Counted from the first letter of the stretch, positions 27,129 through 37,362 are shown. The stretch: 45,963 nucleotides of DNA from an uncultured Helicobacter sp. (GCA_949287835.1 CASEHV010000016.1:1-45963); one strand, 5' to 3'. Numbers and translations: made by a program. The notes: generated from the letters alone by a model not told the origin.

Positions 27129-27584
27129 GTGCATAAGTTTATTAATAGAATATCTTTTTTCCTACTAAATAAAGGTTCTAGCTTCCGTTTAGGTAGCCTT
27201 TGCGTCTTTATTATAGTGATGTCTGTGTTACTAAATATTTTCGAGCCACTTGAGTATATACCCATACAGAGAGATAAGAATGATTTGGCACAATTGCAAA
27301 ATGATATTTATACACTTATGAATAAATATGAGATAAAGAATCTTTGCCAAAGAGTGATTTGCACCAAATCCGATAGAGACAAAATAAAATCAATTAATGG
27401 CTATAACTCAGCGGGATATATCATCTTTGCAAAATGCAATGGCATATCATGCTATGAATTTGTAAGAGAGATAGAAAATATCGCTCCTATTTTTATCAAA
27501 GAAGTCATATCATCAAATATTGAAATGATAGATAATGATAGCTTAGAGTGGATAGAGGATATATTAATTAATTTTGAGATTTAA
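27129..27584 (+). CDS. Small single-span membrane protein (possibly PilO/GspM-like)
   Basis: A 151-residue protein I do not recognise with certainty. It has a short basic cytoplasmic start, one membrane helix (about 22-40, LCVFIIVMSVLLNIF), a brief coiled-coil stretch (RDKNDLAQLQNDIYTLMNKY) and a periplasmic alpha/beta domain with four cysteines (LCQRVICTK and FAKCNGISCYEF) that could form disulfides. This layout is that of PilO/GspM inner-membrane assembly proteins. GTG at 27129 is the likely start, four bases after fur; AAGGTG lies 12 bases upstream, so initiation may depend on coupling. The next gene follows after two bases. Confidence 0.6.
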   Translation: MHKFINRISFFLLNKGSSFRLGSLCVFIIVMSVLLNIFEPLEYIPIQRDKNDLAQLQNDIYTLMNKYEIKNLCQRVICTKSDRDKIKSINGYNSAGYIIFAKCNGISCYEFVREIENIAPIFIKEVISSNIEMIDNDSLEWIEDILINFEI

Positions 27585-27586
27585 GT

Positions 27587-28042
27587 ATGAGAATCTTTCT
27601 TGCTTTAGCATTAATTATTTTCTGTGCTATAAAGGCTTATGAATATTTCTATAAAGATGATGACAGCGATAATTTAATCAATTTGCTACAACAGCCAAAA
27701 AATATAAAAAGTAGGGATTTTACAAGTCTTTTTTCACATGTCAATAATCGTATAGAAAATGTTGCAAGGCAGACAGATACACAGACAATTCAAGAGCCAC
27801 AAGAATCTAAAGAAGAGTTAAAAGAGCAAACACCCTTGATGCTAGGAGCAATACTAAATAATAGCGCATTAATAAATAATGTATGGTATAAAAAAGGCGA
27901 CATCATCAATAATTCAAATTCTAATTTTATAATCATCGGAATCTACCAATACAATGTAAAACTAAAAAACATGCAAGATAGTAGCATTTTAACCCTAGAA
28001 GTCTTTAAGCCCGTTGATGGTCTTTATCTAAAAATCAATTAA
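27587..28042 (+). CDS. Small membrane-anchored protein (possibly PilP/GspC-like)
   Basis: 151 residues. An N-terminal signal anchor (MRIFLALALIIFCAIKAYEYF) is followed by a polar linker of about 70 residues (many Gln, Glu, Asn, Lys) and a small beta domain: MLGAILNNSALINNVWYKKGDIINN...IIGIYQYNVKLK...LTLEVFKPVDGL. That last part follows the pattern of the PilP/GspC homology region (L-x-A-I-L-N-N-x-A-x-I-N...Y-x-x-G-D...V-x-L). Together with the preceding PilO-like gene it suggests a piece of a type II/IV secretion or DNA-uptake machine. Family recognition is tentative. It overlaps the convergent antiporter gene by eight bases. Confidence 0.6.
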   Translation: MRIFLALALIIFCAIKAYEYFYKDDDSDNLINLLQQPKNIKSRDFTSLFSHVNNRIENVARQTDTQTIQEPQESKEELKEQTPLMLGAILNNSALINNVWYKKGDIINNSNSNFIIIGIYQYNVKLKNMQDSSILTLEVFKPVDGLYLKIN

Positions 28043-29213
28043 TCTTTTTTCTCTTAAAGATTCTCGCAAACAAAATAATTTTTATAACTATCGTAAAAAA
28101 GATTCCCTCAAATGACGCTGCAATGATTAGAGAATAATATTGTGGCTGACTAATGGCATTTAATCCAAGTCCAAGTGTAGCCACCGCTACTAAAAATGTA
28201 AGCGGCATACAATCGCTTAATGCAAAGAGAATTGTGTGTTTTAGATTCTTGAAATACGATCCAAAGGCTATATATGCAGAAATTAATCTCACAATTAACA
28301 TGCCAAAGGCTATGTAGATTCCATTCATAATAATATTATAATCGCTAAAAATATCATTTAGCTTTAATGTAGAGCCTACATATATGAAAAATAAAGGCAC
28401 AAAGAATCCAAACCCTATATCATTTAGTTTATGAATCATGCTTTGCTTATAGGCAAAAAATGTAGCCACGACCATACCCGCCAGAAAAGCACCCAGCACA
28501 TCTTCTATATCCATGAGAGCCGTTATGCCGATTAGCACAAAAAAAAGCATGAAGCTAAATCGTATATCTTGATTATTACCATCATTTGTAGGCATAAACC
28601 ACAGCTTTAAGGTAGGCTTCCACCAAAAAACAATCTTTCCAATCCTAAATAGCAGGATAAATGCAACCACAAATATCGCTAGTAAAACAAATGTCTTATA
28701 AAGCGATACATCATTCTCCATAGAATAGGCATTTTGCACAATCACAAGCGCACTAATGCTAACAAGCTCCCCTACTATCCCAATCTTTAGCGCCGTATCT
28801 AGCCATACCCTATGTTTCCCATAATCTCTTAGCAAAGTCATTATCATTCCAAGACTCATCACAGGAAAAATGGCAATATATATCCACTCTAGTTTAAAAA
28901 CTAACACAATAAAAAATGCAAGTAAATATAGACATACAAAATATAATAATGCTTTTTTATAAAATGAAACTCCAAGCTTACTAAATCCACGCAAATCCAC
29001 TTCCATACCTGCTAGAAACATCAAAAATAAAAAGCTAACATGTGCTACTATTTTTATGGTTTCATTGCTTTCAAATAATCCAAAATGTGCGGCAATAGTT
29101 CCTATGAGTATTTCTACTACTGCAATGGGAATCTTGCTAAAACGGCTAAGATAAGTCGCTAATACAATCAAAAAAGCAATGACGCTAAATGATATTAAGC
29201 CAGAGTGATGCAT
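28035..29213 (-). CDS. Monovalent cation/H+ antiporter, CPA2 family
   Basis: A 392-residue inner-membrane protein with 12-13 hydrophobic segments. Typical CPA2 features are LSRFSKIPIAVVEILIGTIAAHFGL (TM1-2), FLFLMFLAGMEVDLRGF (TM3), the paired acidic motif TALMDIEDVLGAFLAGMVVATFF near residues 231-253, and GFGFFVPLFFIYVGSTLKL. No C-terminal TrkA-N domain is present, so it is the antiporter core only (KefB/NapA-like). AGGA lies six bases before the ATG. It probably exchanges Na+ or K+ for H+, the ion being unresolved. Confidence 0.87.
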   Translation of the reverse strand: MHHSGLISFSVIAFLIVLATYLSRFSKIPIAVVEILIGTIAAHFGLFESNETIKIVAHVSFLFLMFLAGMEVDLRGFSKLGVSFYKKALLYFVCLYLLAFFIVLVFKLEWIYIAIFPVMSLGMIMTLLRDYGKHRVWLDTALKIGIVGELVSISALVIVQNAYSMENDVSLYKTFVLLAIFVVAFILLFRIGKIVFWWKPTLKLWFMPTNDGNNQDIRFSFMLFFVLIGITALMDIEDVLGAFLAGMVVATFFAYKQSMIHKLNDIGFGFFVPLFFIYVGSTLKLNDIFSDYNIIMNGIYIAFGMLIVRLISAYIAFGSYFKNLKHTILFALSDCMPLTFLVAVATLGLGLNAISQPQYYSLIIAASFEGIFFTIVIKIILFARIFKRKKIN

Positions 29214-29297
29214 GTTTTTTCCTAAGATTAAATATGTGGATTCTAATATAAAAATAAGTGTTAGAATTCATTATTGCTTTGCTAGTTGGAGTTTAAC

Positions 29298-29888
29298 TTG
29301 GATTTATACATGCTTTTTTTTGTGTGTCTCATCGGTGCTATAACACCCGGACCAGATATATTTCTTGTTATTAGAAACTGCCTAAAATTTGGCTTTTTAG
29401 CATCAATAAAGATTCTATGTGGCATTGCCACGGGTTGGATAATTATGTTTGCTATCATATATGTTGGATTGGCAAAATTTGTGCAATCAAATATCATTCA
29501 GGCAATCATAGGTGCCATAGGTGGAATCTATCTCATATACGTAGCCTTTCATCTAATAAAAAGCAAAGAATGCGACATTAAAACAGATGAAAAATCAAGT
29601 GCAGATTCCTATCTCAAGGCACTTATTATTAATATATCAAATCCTAAGGCAATTTTATTTTTCATCATCATTCTCTCGCCATTTATAGAAAAGGGCTTAA
29701 GCATAAGCATAGCGGTATCATTCTTTGGATTACTTAGCGGATTTTTAATTATCATCGCTGCATGTTGCCTTTTTAGGTCTTTTATTAGCCCCTATACATT
29801 TATGATAATAGATAGAATCTGTGCAGTATTATTTTTCATCTTTGCATTATTGCTAATCTACAATGCCTATATAAAAATTAATACATAA
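29298..29888 (+). CDS. LysE-family amino-acid exporter
   Basis: A 196-residue membrane protein of the LysE/RhtB family, which exports amino acids such as homoserine, threonine or lysine. It has about six hydrophobic segments. The family signature GAITPGPDIFLVIRNCLKFGF is at the N-terminus, and FHLIKSK, YLKALIINISNPKAILFFI and LSGFLIIIAACCLF follow. The frame is open from 29286, but GGAG at 29288-29291 lies six bases before a TTG at 29298, which gives MDLYMLFFV and fits the family start; an ATG at 29310 is the alternative. It ends overlapping tsaE tail to tail by 11 bases. Confidence 0.87.
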   Translation: MDLYMLFFVCLIGAITPGPDIFLVIRNCLKFGFLASIKILCGIATGWIIMFAIIYVGLAKFVQSNIIQAIIGAIGGIYLIYVAFHLIKSKECDIKTDEKSSADSYLKALIINISNPKAILFFIIILSPFIEKGLSISIAVSFFGLLSGFLIIIAACCLFRSFISPYTFMIIDRICAVLFFIFALLLIYNAYIKINT

Positions 29889-30285
29889 ATTCATATCTCC
29901 TTGCCTCCCCCTTATCGCTAATATTAATTAATAAACAATCAAAACCACAATTACGCAAAACGTCAAATAAATCTCTATCCCCCCATTCTATGAAATGTAG
30001 CCCCTCATTTTGCAAAGATTCTAAAAGCTTCATCTTAGAATCTTTATCATTTTTTAAATACAAGTCATAATGATATATAACCCCTCTGCTAGTGGCATAT
30101 TCATGTATAAAGGAGAATGTAGGAGAGCTACTAGAGGCATTAAAATTCTTGCAAAAGCAATTAACCAAAAAACTCTTCCCCATGCCAACCTCTGCTTGCA
30201 ATAAAAAAATATGATACCTATCGCTAAAAGTTTTTATGATTTCAACGACTTTTTGAATATCATCTACACCTGCATCTACAACCAT
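29878..30285 (-). CDS. tsaE: tRNA threonylcarbamoyladenosine ATPase TsaE
   Basis: A small P-loop ATPase that works with TsaB and TsaD to make t6A37 in ANN-decoding tRNAs. The 135 residues contain the Walker A motif AEVGMGKSFLVN (31-42), the switch SSSPTFSFIHEYATSRGVIYHYDLY and the family-specific FIEWGDRD near residue 110. It follows dnaX on the same strand with a nine-base gap, so the two are likely co-transcribed. Confidence 0.93.
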   Translation of the reverse strand: MVVDAGVDDIQKVVEIIKTFSDRYHIFLLQAEVGMGKSFLVNCFCKNFNASSSSPTFSFIHEYATSRGVIYHYDLYLKNDKDSKMKLLESLQNEGLHFIEWGDRDLFDVLRNCGFDCLLINISDKGEARRYEFMY

Positions 30286-30294
30286 TACTAACCC

Positions 30295-32931
30295 TTATAA
30301 ATCATCAATATTAATCACTCTTATAGTTCTCACACCAAGCTGCTCTTTCATATCTGTTATTAACTCCTTGTTACTTGAGAGAGTATCAAGGATTCCATTC
30401 TCACTTTGTGTTTCTTGATTTATCATCTCTGTTTTCTGCAACTCTTCCCTACTCTCCTGCCAAGTTTCCATCTGCCACGATTCTTTTTGATTGTATGCTT
30501 TTAGATGATTTGCAAACTCCTGTATATTAGATTTTGTAGAATCTATTCTATCCTCACGCGTATCTTTTGGCACAAAATCAGAATTTACATCAGCCATATA
30601 TTGAGAATGTTGATTTGCCATGTCATTATATTGAACCTCATGTTTAGCCATAATATTATTCTGTGCTAATGTGTCATTTTTTACTAACATATCATATTGA
30701 ATCATTGTGTCTTGAAGTGCTATGTTATTTCGAATGTTGTGTGAAGAATCTATTTTAGAATCTAGATTCTGAAATATTGCATTATTTTCAACAACGTCAT
30801 TTTGATTCAAAGAAGAATAATCTCTTTGAGAATCTAGATTCTCTTCTTGCAAGATATTTTTAGAATCATAAGTGCGACTTAGTATTTGGGAATACACCCT
30901 CCCATCCCCTTGTGAGTTACTACTATGGGGTAGGATACTAGAATCATTAATAAAAGTTTCTTTGTTTGAATGTAGATTCCAATTCTCATTCTGCGTATTT
31001 AGCAACGATTCTTTTTTAGAATCTAGATTCTGACTTTCCTCAAAGTTTTGCCTAGATTCTAAAGATGTTTCGCTCTTTGCCCTCAACATGACAGGGTTAT
31101 TATTTTGTCCTACCACGTCATTTTGAATATTAAGTGAAGTATCTGTTTTTAGATTCTGAAACATTTCATTATTTTTAACAATCACGTCATCTTTAGGCGC
31201 AGCTGAAAAATCTTTATTAAAAGATGTTTCATATTTATTTGAATTAGCAGGATTTTGAGAATCTAGATTCTGAATGTCTGCATTATTTTGTGTTTCATTG
31301 TTTTGAATTGCTACATCTTTTATGACCTCATTTTTCAATACTGTATCATTTTGAGTATTAAGCGAAGAATCTTTTTTAGAATCTAGATTCTGCACTTTAA
31401 GGGAATCTTTTTCCATATCGTTAGGATTTTTCTTATCAACCTGAAGTTTTGTATCGCTGCCATACACATTTTTTATCACAGATAAAATTCCAGAATACCC
31501 ATTTCGCAATGTCTGCGTCTCACTCTCATCTGTGTAGAATATGAGATGCAGGATATTTCCAGATAGCTCTTTAAATCTTATTTTATGTTTAAAAATATCT
31601 CCTATACTATAATCCCTCTCATATATTCCATTTACTAAATCATCAAATTTATCGGCACTTTTTGGAATCTTAATCTGTGGTGGAGTTGGAATCTGCTTCA
31701 TAGCACCACTACTATTATCATTAGAGATAGGTTTCTGCACTGATGGCTCTACCTGCTTTATTACCTCTTTTACATCGCGAATCTTTTGTGCCTCAAGCAT
31801 TTTTAAAATAGTAAGCAACAAACAGAATCCATCATCGCAGTCAAGCTTTAACATATTTTTGGAATCTGAAATAATATTTGCATATCTCATGCCAAGCAAC
31901 GGTGGAATACGTGCGTCCTCCTCTAGCATTTTATTTTTTATGAAAATACTTAACTCATCTAATATCATTTCTACATCATGAGATTCTACTTCTTTTATAA
32001 AATTCATGCAGGATTTAGTGTCTTTTAAAATTAAAGATTCAAATAATTTCTCAAAAATACTACTTTCTATAAAGCCTAGCATACTAGCTAGTTTATAGGA
32101 TTTTATATCACCTTGACAAAAAAGTATAGCCTGTTCTAGTAGCGTCAAAGTGTCCCTAAGACTCCCTGCACCACTGCGGATAATCATATCAAGACCGTCC
32201 TCATCACTGCTTACTAGCTCTTTTTGAAGTATGCTTTTTAAATGTGCTTTAATGGCATTTATGGGAATCTTTTTAAACCTAAAATGTTGTGTTCGGCTAA
32301 TAATAGTGCTTGGAACTTTTAGCGGGTCTGTGGTCGCTAGAATAAATTTCACATAGCTAGGTGGCTCCTCTAGTGTTTTTAATAGAGAGTTAAATGCCTC
32401 TCTGGTTAGCATATGCACCTCATCTATAATGAAAATTTTAAAGCGCCCAAGTGTGGGTTTATATTTTGTTAGCTCTATTATCTCGCGTATATCATCTATG
32501 CGTCTATTACTAGCACCATCTAGCTCTACTATATCGATATGATTCCCGCTAAGCGCTGAGACGCAGTTTGTGCATGTGCCACATGGATTTGGACTAATAC
32601 CAACCTCGCATTGCAGACATTTTGCAAAGATTCTAGCCGATGAGGTTTTGCCACTACCACGCAACCCGCTAAATAAATATCCATTTGCAATCCTCTCGCT
32701 ACTAAGCGCTAGTGATAACGTCCTTGATACCCCCTCCTGCCCTACTAGCTCTTTAAATGTCTTTGGACGATATTTCATGGCAAGTGGCACGGATATGGAA
32801 GGTATTTTTGGCTGTGTTATATTATGAGTGCTATCATCAAATATACTCTTAGTTGGCATATATGGCATTTTTAAATCAATGATATTATCTGATATATAAT
32901 TTATATCCCATGGTGGCTGGTTTGGATTCAT
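30295..32931 (-). CDS. dnaX: DNA polymerase III gamma/tau subunit with repeat-derived insert
   Basis: The clamp-loader ATPase of the replicative polymerase. The AAA+ core has MKYRPKTFKELVGQE (from residue 52), Walker A GLRGSGKT (89-96), zinc cysteines C108, C117, C120 and C123, Walker B IIDEVH (D170-E171) and the sensor ISRTQHFRF. Two oddities occur. A 51-residue N-terminal extension precedes the usual start; TAGGA upstream of the first ATG supports it. Residues from about 490 to 830 are Asn/Gln/Asp/Ser-rich, with recurring units like QNLDSKKDSSLNTQND, encoded by copies of the intergenic palindromic repeat. At 878 residues it is far longer than H. pylori DnaX (about 580, from memory). Confidence 0.93.
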   Translation of the reverse strand: MNPNQPPWDINYISDNIIDLKMPYMPTKSIFDDSTHNITQPKIPSISVPLAMKYRPKTFKELVGQEGVSRTLSLALSSERIANGYLFSGLRGSGKTSSARIFAKCLQCEVGISPNPCGTCTNCVSALSGNHIDIVELDGASNRRIDDIREIIELTKYKPTLGRFKIFIIDEVHMLTREAFNSLLKTLEEPPSYVKFILATTDPLKVPSTIISRTQHFRFKKIPINAIKAHLKSILQKELVSSDEDGLDMIIRSGAGSLRDTLTLLEQAILFCQGDIKSYKLASMLGFIESSIFEKLFESLILKDTKSCMNFIKEVESHDVEMILDELSIFIKNKMLEEDARIPPLLGMRYANIISDSKNMLKLDCDDGFCLLLTILKMLEAQKIRDVKEVIKQVEPSVQKPISNDNSSGAMKQIPTPPQIKIPKSADKFDDLVNGIYERDYSIGDIFKHKIRFKELSGNILHLIFYTDESETQTLRNGYSGILSVIKNVYGSDTKLQVDKKNPNDMEKDSLKVQNLDSKKDSSLNTQNDTVLKNEVIKDVAIQNNETQNNADIQNLDSQNPANSNKYETSFNKDFSAAPKDDVIVKNNEMFQNLKTDTSLNIQNDVVGQNNNPVMLRAKSETSLESRQNFEESQNLDSKKESLLNTQNENWNLHSNKETFINDSSILPHSSNSQGDGRVYSQILSRTYDSKNILQEENLDSQRDYSSLNQNDVVENNAIFQNLDSKIDSSHNIRNNIALQDTMIQYDMLVKNDTLAQNNIMAKHEVQYNDMANQHSQYMADVNSDFVPKDTREDRIDSTKSNIQEFANHLKAYNQKESWQMETWQESREELQKTEMINQETQSENGILDTLSSNKELITDMKEQLGVRTIRVINIDDL
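30724..31392. repeat. Palindromic-repeat array within dnaX
   Basis: Five exact copies of the 14-bp palindrome AGAATCTAGATTCT lie at 30757, 30829, 31018, 31258 and 31378 (starts). Flanking DNA matches the two intergenic repeat types. For example 31345-31371 (CATTTTGAGTATTAAGCGAA...) matches 163-181 (CATTCTGAGCGTAGCGAAGA). Likewise 31051-31092 (CTAGATTCTAAAGATGTTTC then CTCAACATGAC) matches 17969-18006. All copies keep the reading frame open. Confidence 0.8.
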
Positions 32932-33115
32932 ATCATGTCCTAGTGATTGTAAAATTTTGCAAAATTATATAACATGAAAATTTTTATATTGTTGTAATAA
33001 ATAAATAATATATATGTAAAATTCCATCATGGATATAAGAGGCTATAATAGCTAATTTTAAAATGTGAGAGTAAATGTGCTAGAATTACAAAATAATGCT
33101 AAGAAGGATGGTGCT

Positions 33116-33964
33116 ATGACAAACGATCTTCTTATCAAAACTATTGATGAGTTACCGCCGTTGCCCGAAACCGTGGTTAATCTTTGTAAATATGTTGATA
33201 GTGCTGGACATGATGCGGTCGTGCAGGAGGTTGTGGATATTATCGCACGCGACCCGCTACTAACAGCGGATTTATTAAGACTTGCAAACTCGCCCTATTA
33301 TGGATTCTCAAGAGAGATTTCCACTATCAATCAGGTTGTAGCATTGCTTGGTATTAGTAATATTAGAGACATAACAGTGGCAAACTCTATAAAAGGCTCT
33401 TTGAAAATTGATGTGTCGCCTTATGGTCTTGATACCAGGGAATTTTTAGTTAATTCTAGTAATGAATCTAAATTCATATCCGACTGGCTATCCGATGAGG
33501 ATAAGAAATTATCACAAGAGCTCGTTCCGTGTGCTATGTTACCGAGGCTTGGCATGATATTTTTTTCATCAATGCTTATACAGGAAGGCAGAGATAAGGA
33601 GTTTTTGGAGATATTAAAGCAAAATAATTTTCATAATATTTCATTGATAGAGAATGAATTTTTCGGAGCAGATAGTCTATCTTTCTCTGGATTCTTATTT
33701 AATCATTGGAAATTTGATGAAACACTTATAGAGAGCGTGGCATACATTACCGCCCCACATGCCGCATCTGAGAGTGTTAAGAAAAAATCTTACGCATTAG
33801 CCATTGTAAACAGAATCTTTGAGCCATACACAGGTGGCAACGCATATAATGTAAAAGAAGCTTTCGCATTAATCAATGAGGCAAGCACACAGGGAATTGT
33901 ATTTGACATGGATAATTTCAAAAGCAAACTTCCAGATAAGATAAAGTTTGATTTAGGAAGTTAG
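33116..33964 (+). CDS. HDOD-domain protein
   Basis: A 282-residue soluble protein with an HDOD domain (HD-related output domain without the metal-binding His-Asp pair). Typical stretches are IDELPPLPETVVNLCKYVD, VVDIIARDPLLTADLLRLANSPYYGFSREISTINQVVALLGISNIRDI and LPRLGMIFFSSML. HDOD proteins often act in signalling; in C. jejuni one such protein (Cj0248) affects motility. The start chosen is the ATG at 33116, with AAGGA seven bases upstream; the longer frame from a GTG at 33065 has no such site and adds 17 residues outside the domain. Confidence 0.85.
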   Translation: MTNDLLIKTIDELPPLPETVVNLCKYVDSAGHDAVVQEVVDIIARDPLLTADLLRLANSPYYGFSREISTINQVVALLGISNIRDITVANSIKGSLKIDVSPYGLDTREFLVNSSNESKFISDWLSDEDKKLSQELVPCAMLPRLGMIFFSSMLIQEGRDKEFLEILKQNNFHNISLIENEFFGADSLSFSGFLFNHWKFDETLIESVAYITAPHAASESVKKKSYALAIVNRIFEPYTGGNAYNVKEAFALINEASTQGIVFDMDNFKSKLPDKIKFDLGS

Positions 33965-34085
33965 TTGCTGATTTTTATAAAATATATTGAGATTAAAAAA
34001 CCTTAAAATTTAGATTCTATCTAGTGGCAATATAATTAAAAAAATGTTTAATATCAAATAATATTCGCCACCCACATCTTAACCA

Positions 34086-35891
34086 CTAATCAATCTTCAA
34101 TATCGCCAAAAACGCCTCTTGTGGAATCTCCACGCGTCCGATTGCCTTTAGCCGTTTCTTACCCTCTTTTTGTTTCTCAAGTAATTTTCTCTTTCGCGTT
34201 ATATCGCCACCATAGCATTTTGCAGTTACGTTTTTCCCCATGGATTTCACAGTCTCCCTTGCTATGACCTTGCTGCCAATGCTTGCTTGTATCGCTACCT
34301 CAAATAGCTGCCTTGGAATAATCTCTTTCATACTAGAGACTAGATTCCTACCTACCTCATAGCTTTTACTCCTATCTACAATCACACTTAGCGCATCGAC
34401 TACCTCACCTGCGACTTTTATATCTAGCTTGACTAGATTGCCTATCTGAGATTCTATATGCTCATAGTCAAAACTCGCATAGCCCTTTGTGCTACTTTTT
34501 AGCTTGTCATAAAAATCCATAATAATCTCATTGCTAGGCAGTCGGTAGGTTAGCATGACACGCGTCTGGCTAAGATACTCCATATTTTCCTGAATGCCCC
34601 GCCTCTTGCTAAGAAGCGTTATTACATTGCCTAAAAACTCGCTAGGCGTAATGATACTAGCCCGCACATAAGGCTCTTTGATAAAAGCAATTTTTTGCTC
34701 ACTTGGCAGCTCACTTGGATTATGCACCTTTATGCTAGAACCATCGGTTAGTCCCACTTCATAGATTACTGTGGGTGCAGAGGCTATTAAATCTAGTCCG
34801 AACTCCCGCTCTAGCCGCTCTTTTACAACCTCCATGTGTAATAATCCCAAAAATCCAACGCGAAAGCCAAATCCTAACGCAAGGCTAGATTCTGGCTCAA
34901 AGTGCAGTGCAGAATCATTTAGCTTTAGTTTATTTAGCGCATCTCGCAAATACTCGAATTTATCTGTCTCTATGGGATAGATTCCTGCAAAGACAAAGGG
35001 TTTTGCTGGCACAAAGCCCTCTATTGGCTCTTTTGTAGGATTCTCAGATGTCGTTATTGTATCTCCTACCGCCATTTCTGTAACGCTTTTTAATCCAAGG
35101 TTTAAGATTCCAATCTCGCCACTTTTTAGAATCTCGCTTTGCTGTTTAGATATGGGGTGGGGATACTCTAGTCCTAGGACTTGATAGGATTTATCAAGGC
35201 TCATAGTCTTTACAATATCTCCCTTTTTTATCTGCCCCTCCATGATGCGAATAAGCCCTAGCGCCCCAAGATAGCTATCAAACCATGAGTCATATACTAA
35301 TGCCTTTAGCGGTGCATTATCATCAATTTTTGGCGGCGGTATGAATTCTATAATTTTCTCTAATAGCTCATCTATGCCCTGCCCACTTTTAGCACTCACT
35401 AAAACAGCATTGCTACAATCAATCGCTAGGACTTCCTCTATCTCCTCCATGACTTTTTGAGGATTTGCATTTGGTAAATCGATTTTATTGATGACTGGAA
35501 TAATTTCTAGTTTATTTTCTAATGCAATATAGACATTTGCGATAGTTTGCGCTTGTATGCCTTGACTTGCATCTACAACTAGCAAAACGCCCTCGCAAGA
35601 CTTCAAAGACCTAGAAACCTCATAGCTAAAATCCACATGCCCGGGCGTATCTATGAGATTTAAGATAAATTCCTCTCTGCCCCTTTTATAAAGTAGTCTA
35701 GCACTCTGTGCCTTTATGGTAATGCCTCTCTCCTGTTCTATATCCATGGTATCCATCATCTGACTTTTCACATCACGACTAGCCACACTCCCGCAATGCT
35801 TTAATAGACAATCTGCAATCGTGCTTTTGCCATGGTCTATATGGGCTATTATGGAAAAATTGCGTATGTTTGATTGTATTTGCAAATTCAT
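34086..35891 (-). CDS. lepA: Elongation factor 4 (LepA)
   Basis: A ribosome-bound GTPase with a role in translation under stress and in initiation or 30S assembly. From the ATG at 35891 it has 601 residues, the family length. G1 is AHIDHGKST (16-24), G2 [10 protein letters not shown]3 [11 protein letters not shown]4 INKIDLP. The LepA-specific C-terminal domain is present ([20 protein letters not shown]). AAGGA stands six bases before this ATG. The frame stays open to 35993, but those extra 34 residues are hydrophobic, translated from the AT-rich leader, and should be ignored. Confidence 0.96.
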   Translation of the reverse strand: MNLQIQSNIRNFSIIAHIDHGKSTIADCLLKHCGSVASRDVKSQMMDTMDIEQERGITIKAQSARLLYKRGREEFILNLIDTPGHVDFSYEVSRSLKSCEGVLLVVDASQGIQAQTIANVYIALENKLEIIPVINKIDLPNANPQKVMEEIEEVLAIDCSNAVLVSAKSGQGIDELLEKIIEFIPPPKIDDNAPLKALVYDSWFDSYLGALGLIRIMEGQIKKGDIVKTMSLDKSYQVLGLEYPHPISKQQSEILKSGEIGILNLGLKSVTEMAVGDTITTSENPTKEPIEGFVPAKPFVFAGIYPIETDKFEYLRDALNKLKLNDSALHFEPESSLALGFGFRVGFLGLLHMEVVKERLEREFGLDLIASAPTVIYEVGLTDGSSIKVHNPSELPSEQKIAFIKEPYVRASIITPSEFLGNVITLLSKRRGIQENMEYLSQTRVMLTYRLPSNEIIMDFYDKLKSSTKGYASFDYEHIESQIGNLVKLDIKVAGEVVDALSVIVDRSKSYEVGRNLVSSMKEIIPRQLFEVAIQASIGSKVIARETVKSMGKNVTAKCYGGDITRKRKLLEKQKEGKKRLKAIGRVEIPQEAFLAILKID

Positions 35892-36042
35892 GGGGTTTCC
35901 TTGATACATGATAATGTATTTTATGATAAAGATATTGAGAAATAGGATTCTATGGATAAAAATTTTTTTAAAAAAACACAATATGTATTTCATATTTTTA
36001 GGTAAGATTACATACTAAAAATTCAAAATACAAGGTGAATTC

Positions 36043-37200
36043 ATGAAAAATTCGTTTCTCTTCACTTCAGAATCAGTAACAGAGGGACATCCAGATAAGA
36101 TGGCAGACCAGATTAGCGATGCGGTGCTAGATTATATTTTAGAGCGGGATAAAAAGGCTAGGGTGGCATGTGAGAGTCTTGTTAGCAATGGATTTTGCGT
36201 AATAGCAGGTGAGCTTAAGACCACCGTGTATGCACCCATGCAGGAGATTGCAAGGAGGGTTGTGCAAGAGATTGGCTACACAGATGCTTTGTATGGCTTT
36301 GATTATCGCTCAGCAGCGGTGCTAAATGGCATAGGAGAGCAGAGTCCAGACATCAATCAAGGCGTGGATAGAGATGATGGTGAGATAGGCGCAGGAGATC
36401 AGGGGCTAATGTTTGGCTATGCGTGTAAGGAGACAGATTCTCTAATGCCGCTTCCTATATGGTTAGCACATCGTTTAAGTGAGGGTCTTGCGGCAAGGAG
36501 AAAGGACGGAACACTGCCATTTTTGCGTCCCGATGGCAAATCGCAGGTAACAGTGCGATATGAGGACGGCATTCCTGTTAGCATCGATACCATCGTGCTA
36601 TCTACCCAGCATAGCCCAGAGACTAGACAGGATATGCTAAAGGAATCTGTCATAGAGGAGATTGTCAAGAAAGTTTTACCCGCTAAGTATCTAAATGATA
36701 ATATTCGCTATTTTGTCAATCCCACAGGGAAATTCGTCATAGGTGGACCGCAGGGCGATGCGGGGCTAACAGGGCGAAAGATTATCGTAGATACTTATGG
36801 TGGGAGCTGTCCACATGGCGGAGGCGCTTTTAGCGGCAAGGACCCAAGCAAGGTAGATAGAAGTGCGGCGTATGCGGCGCGATATGTAGCTAAGAATCTA
36901 GTCGCAAGTGGCGTATGCGATAAGGCTGTCGTGCAGGTGGCGTATGCTATCGGCGTGGTAGAGCCAGTCTCGATTTTGGTAGATACGCAAGGCACGGGCA
37001 AAGTGCCAGATTCTAAACTTACCGAATGCATAAAGAAAGTTTTTCGACTAACGCCAAAAGGGATTATAGAATCTCTTGATTTAATAAGACCTATTTATCA
37101 AAAGACTGCTGCATACGGACATTTCGGACGAGAATTACCTGAATTTAGCTGGGAGAAAACCGACAAGGTAGAGGAAATTAGAGATTTTTGTGGGGTTTGA
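36043..37200 (+). CDS. metK: S-adenosylmethionine synthetase
   Basis: Makes S-adenosylmethionine from methionine and ATP; a cytoplasmic tetramer in the family. The 385 residues contain [20 protein letters not shown] (ATP site, GHPDK 15-19), the flexible-loop [15 protein letters not shown] and the phosphate-binding signature [19 protein letters not shown]. The end [16 protein letters not shown] is as expected. AAGG lies eight bases before the ATG. The gene is divergent from lepA, sharing a 151-base promoter region. GC content looks higher than in neighbours, as is common for a highly expressed gene. Confidence 0.97.
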   Translation: MKNSFLFTSESVTEGHPDKMADQISDAVLDYILERDKKARVACESLVSNGFCVIAGELKTTVYAPMQEIARRVVQEIGYTDALYGFDYRSAAVLNGIGEQSPDINQGVDRDDGEIGAGDQGLMFGYACKETDSLMPLPIWLAHRLSEGLAARRKDGTLPFLRPDGKSQVTVRYEDGIPVSIDTIVLSTQHSPETRQDMLKESVIEEIVKKVLPAKYLNDNIRYFVNPTGKFVIGGPQGDAGLTGRKIIVDTYGGSCPHGGGAFSGKDPSKVDRSAAYAARYVAKNLVASGVCDKAVVQVAYAIGVVEPVSILVDTQGTGKVPDSKLTECIKKVFRLTPKGIIESLDLIRPIYQKTAAYGHFGRELPEFSWEKTDKVEEIRDFCGV

Positions 37201-37362
37201 TTTTTCTTTTTTAATGATTGCTTAATTGTATATATTAGGACAATGAGATTTGATTCTATAAAAAATAAATGCCCTAGCAATTAGCAATCAACAATTAGTT
37301 ATTATTTGCATTGTTTATGTTAAAATCGAAATTAATGAAAATTTAGAGTGAAGGAAGTTTAG

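Noticed and set aside
35892..35993. 34-residue N-terminal extension of LepA
   Set aside because: Hydrophobic translation of the leader; the ATG at 35891 has a proper ribosome binding site and gives the family start.
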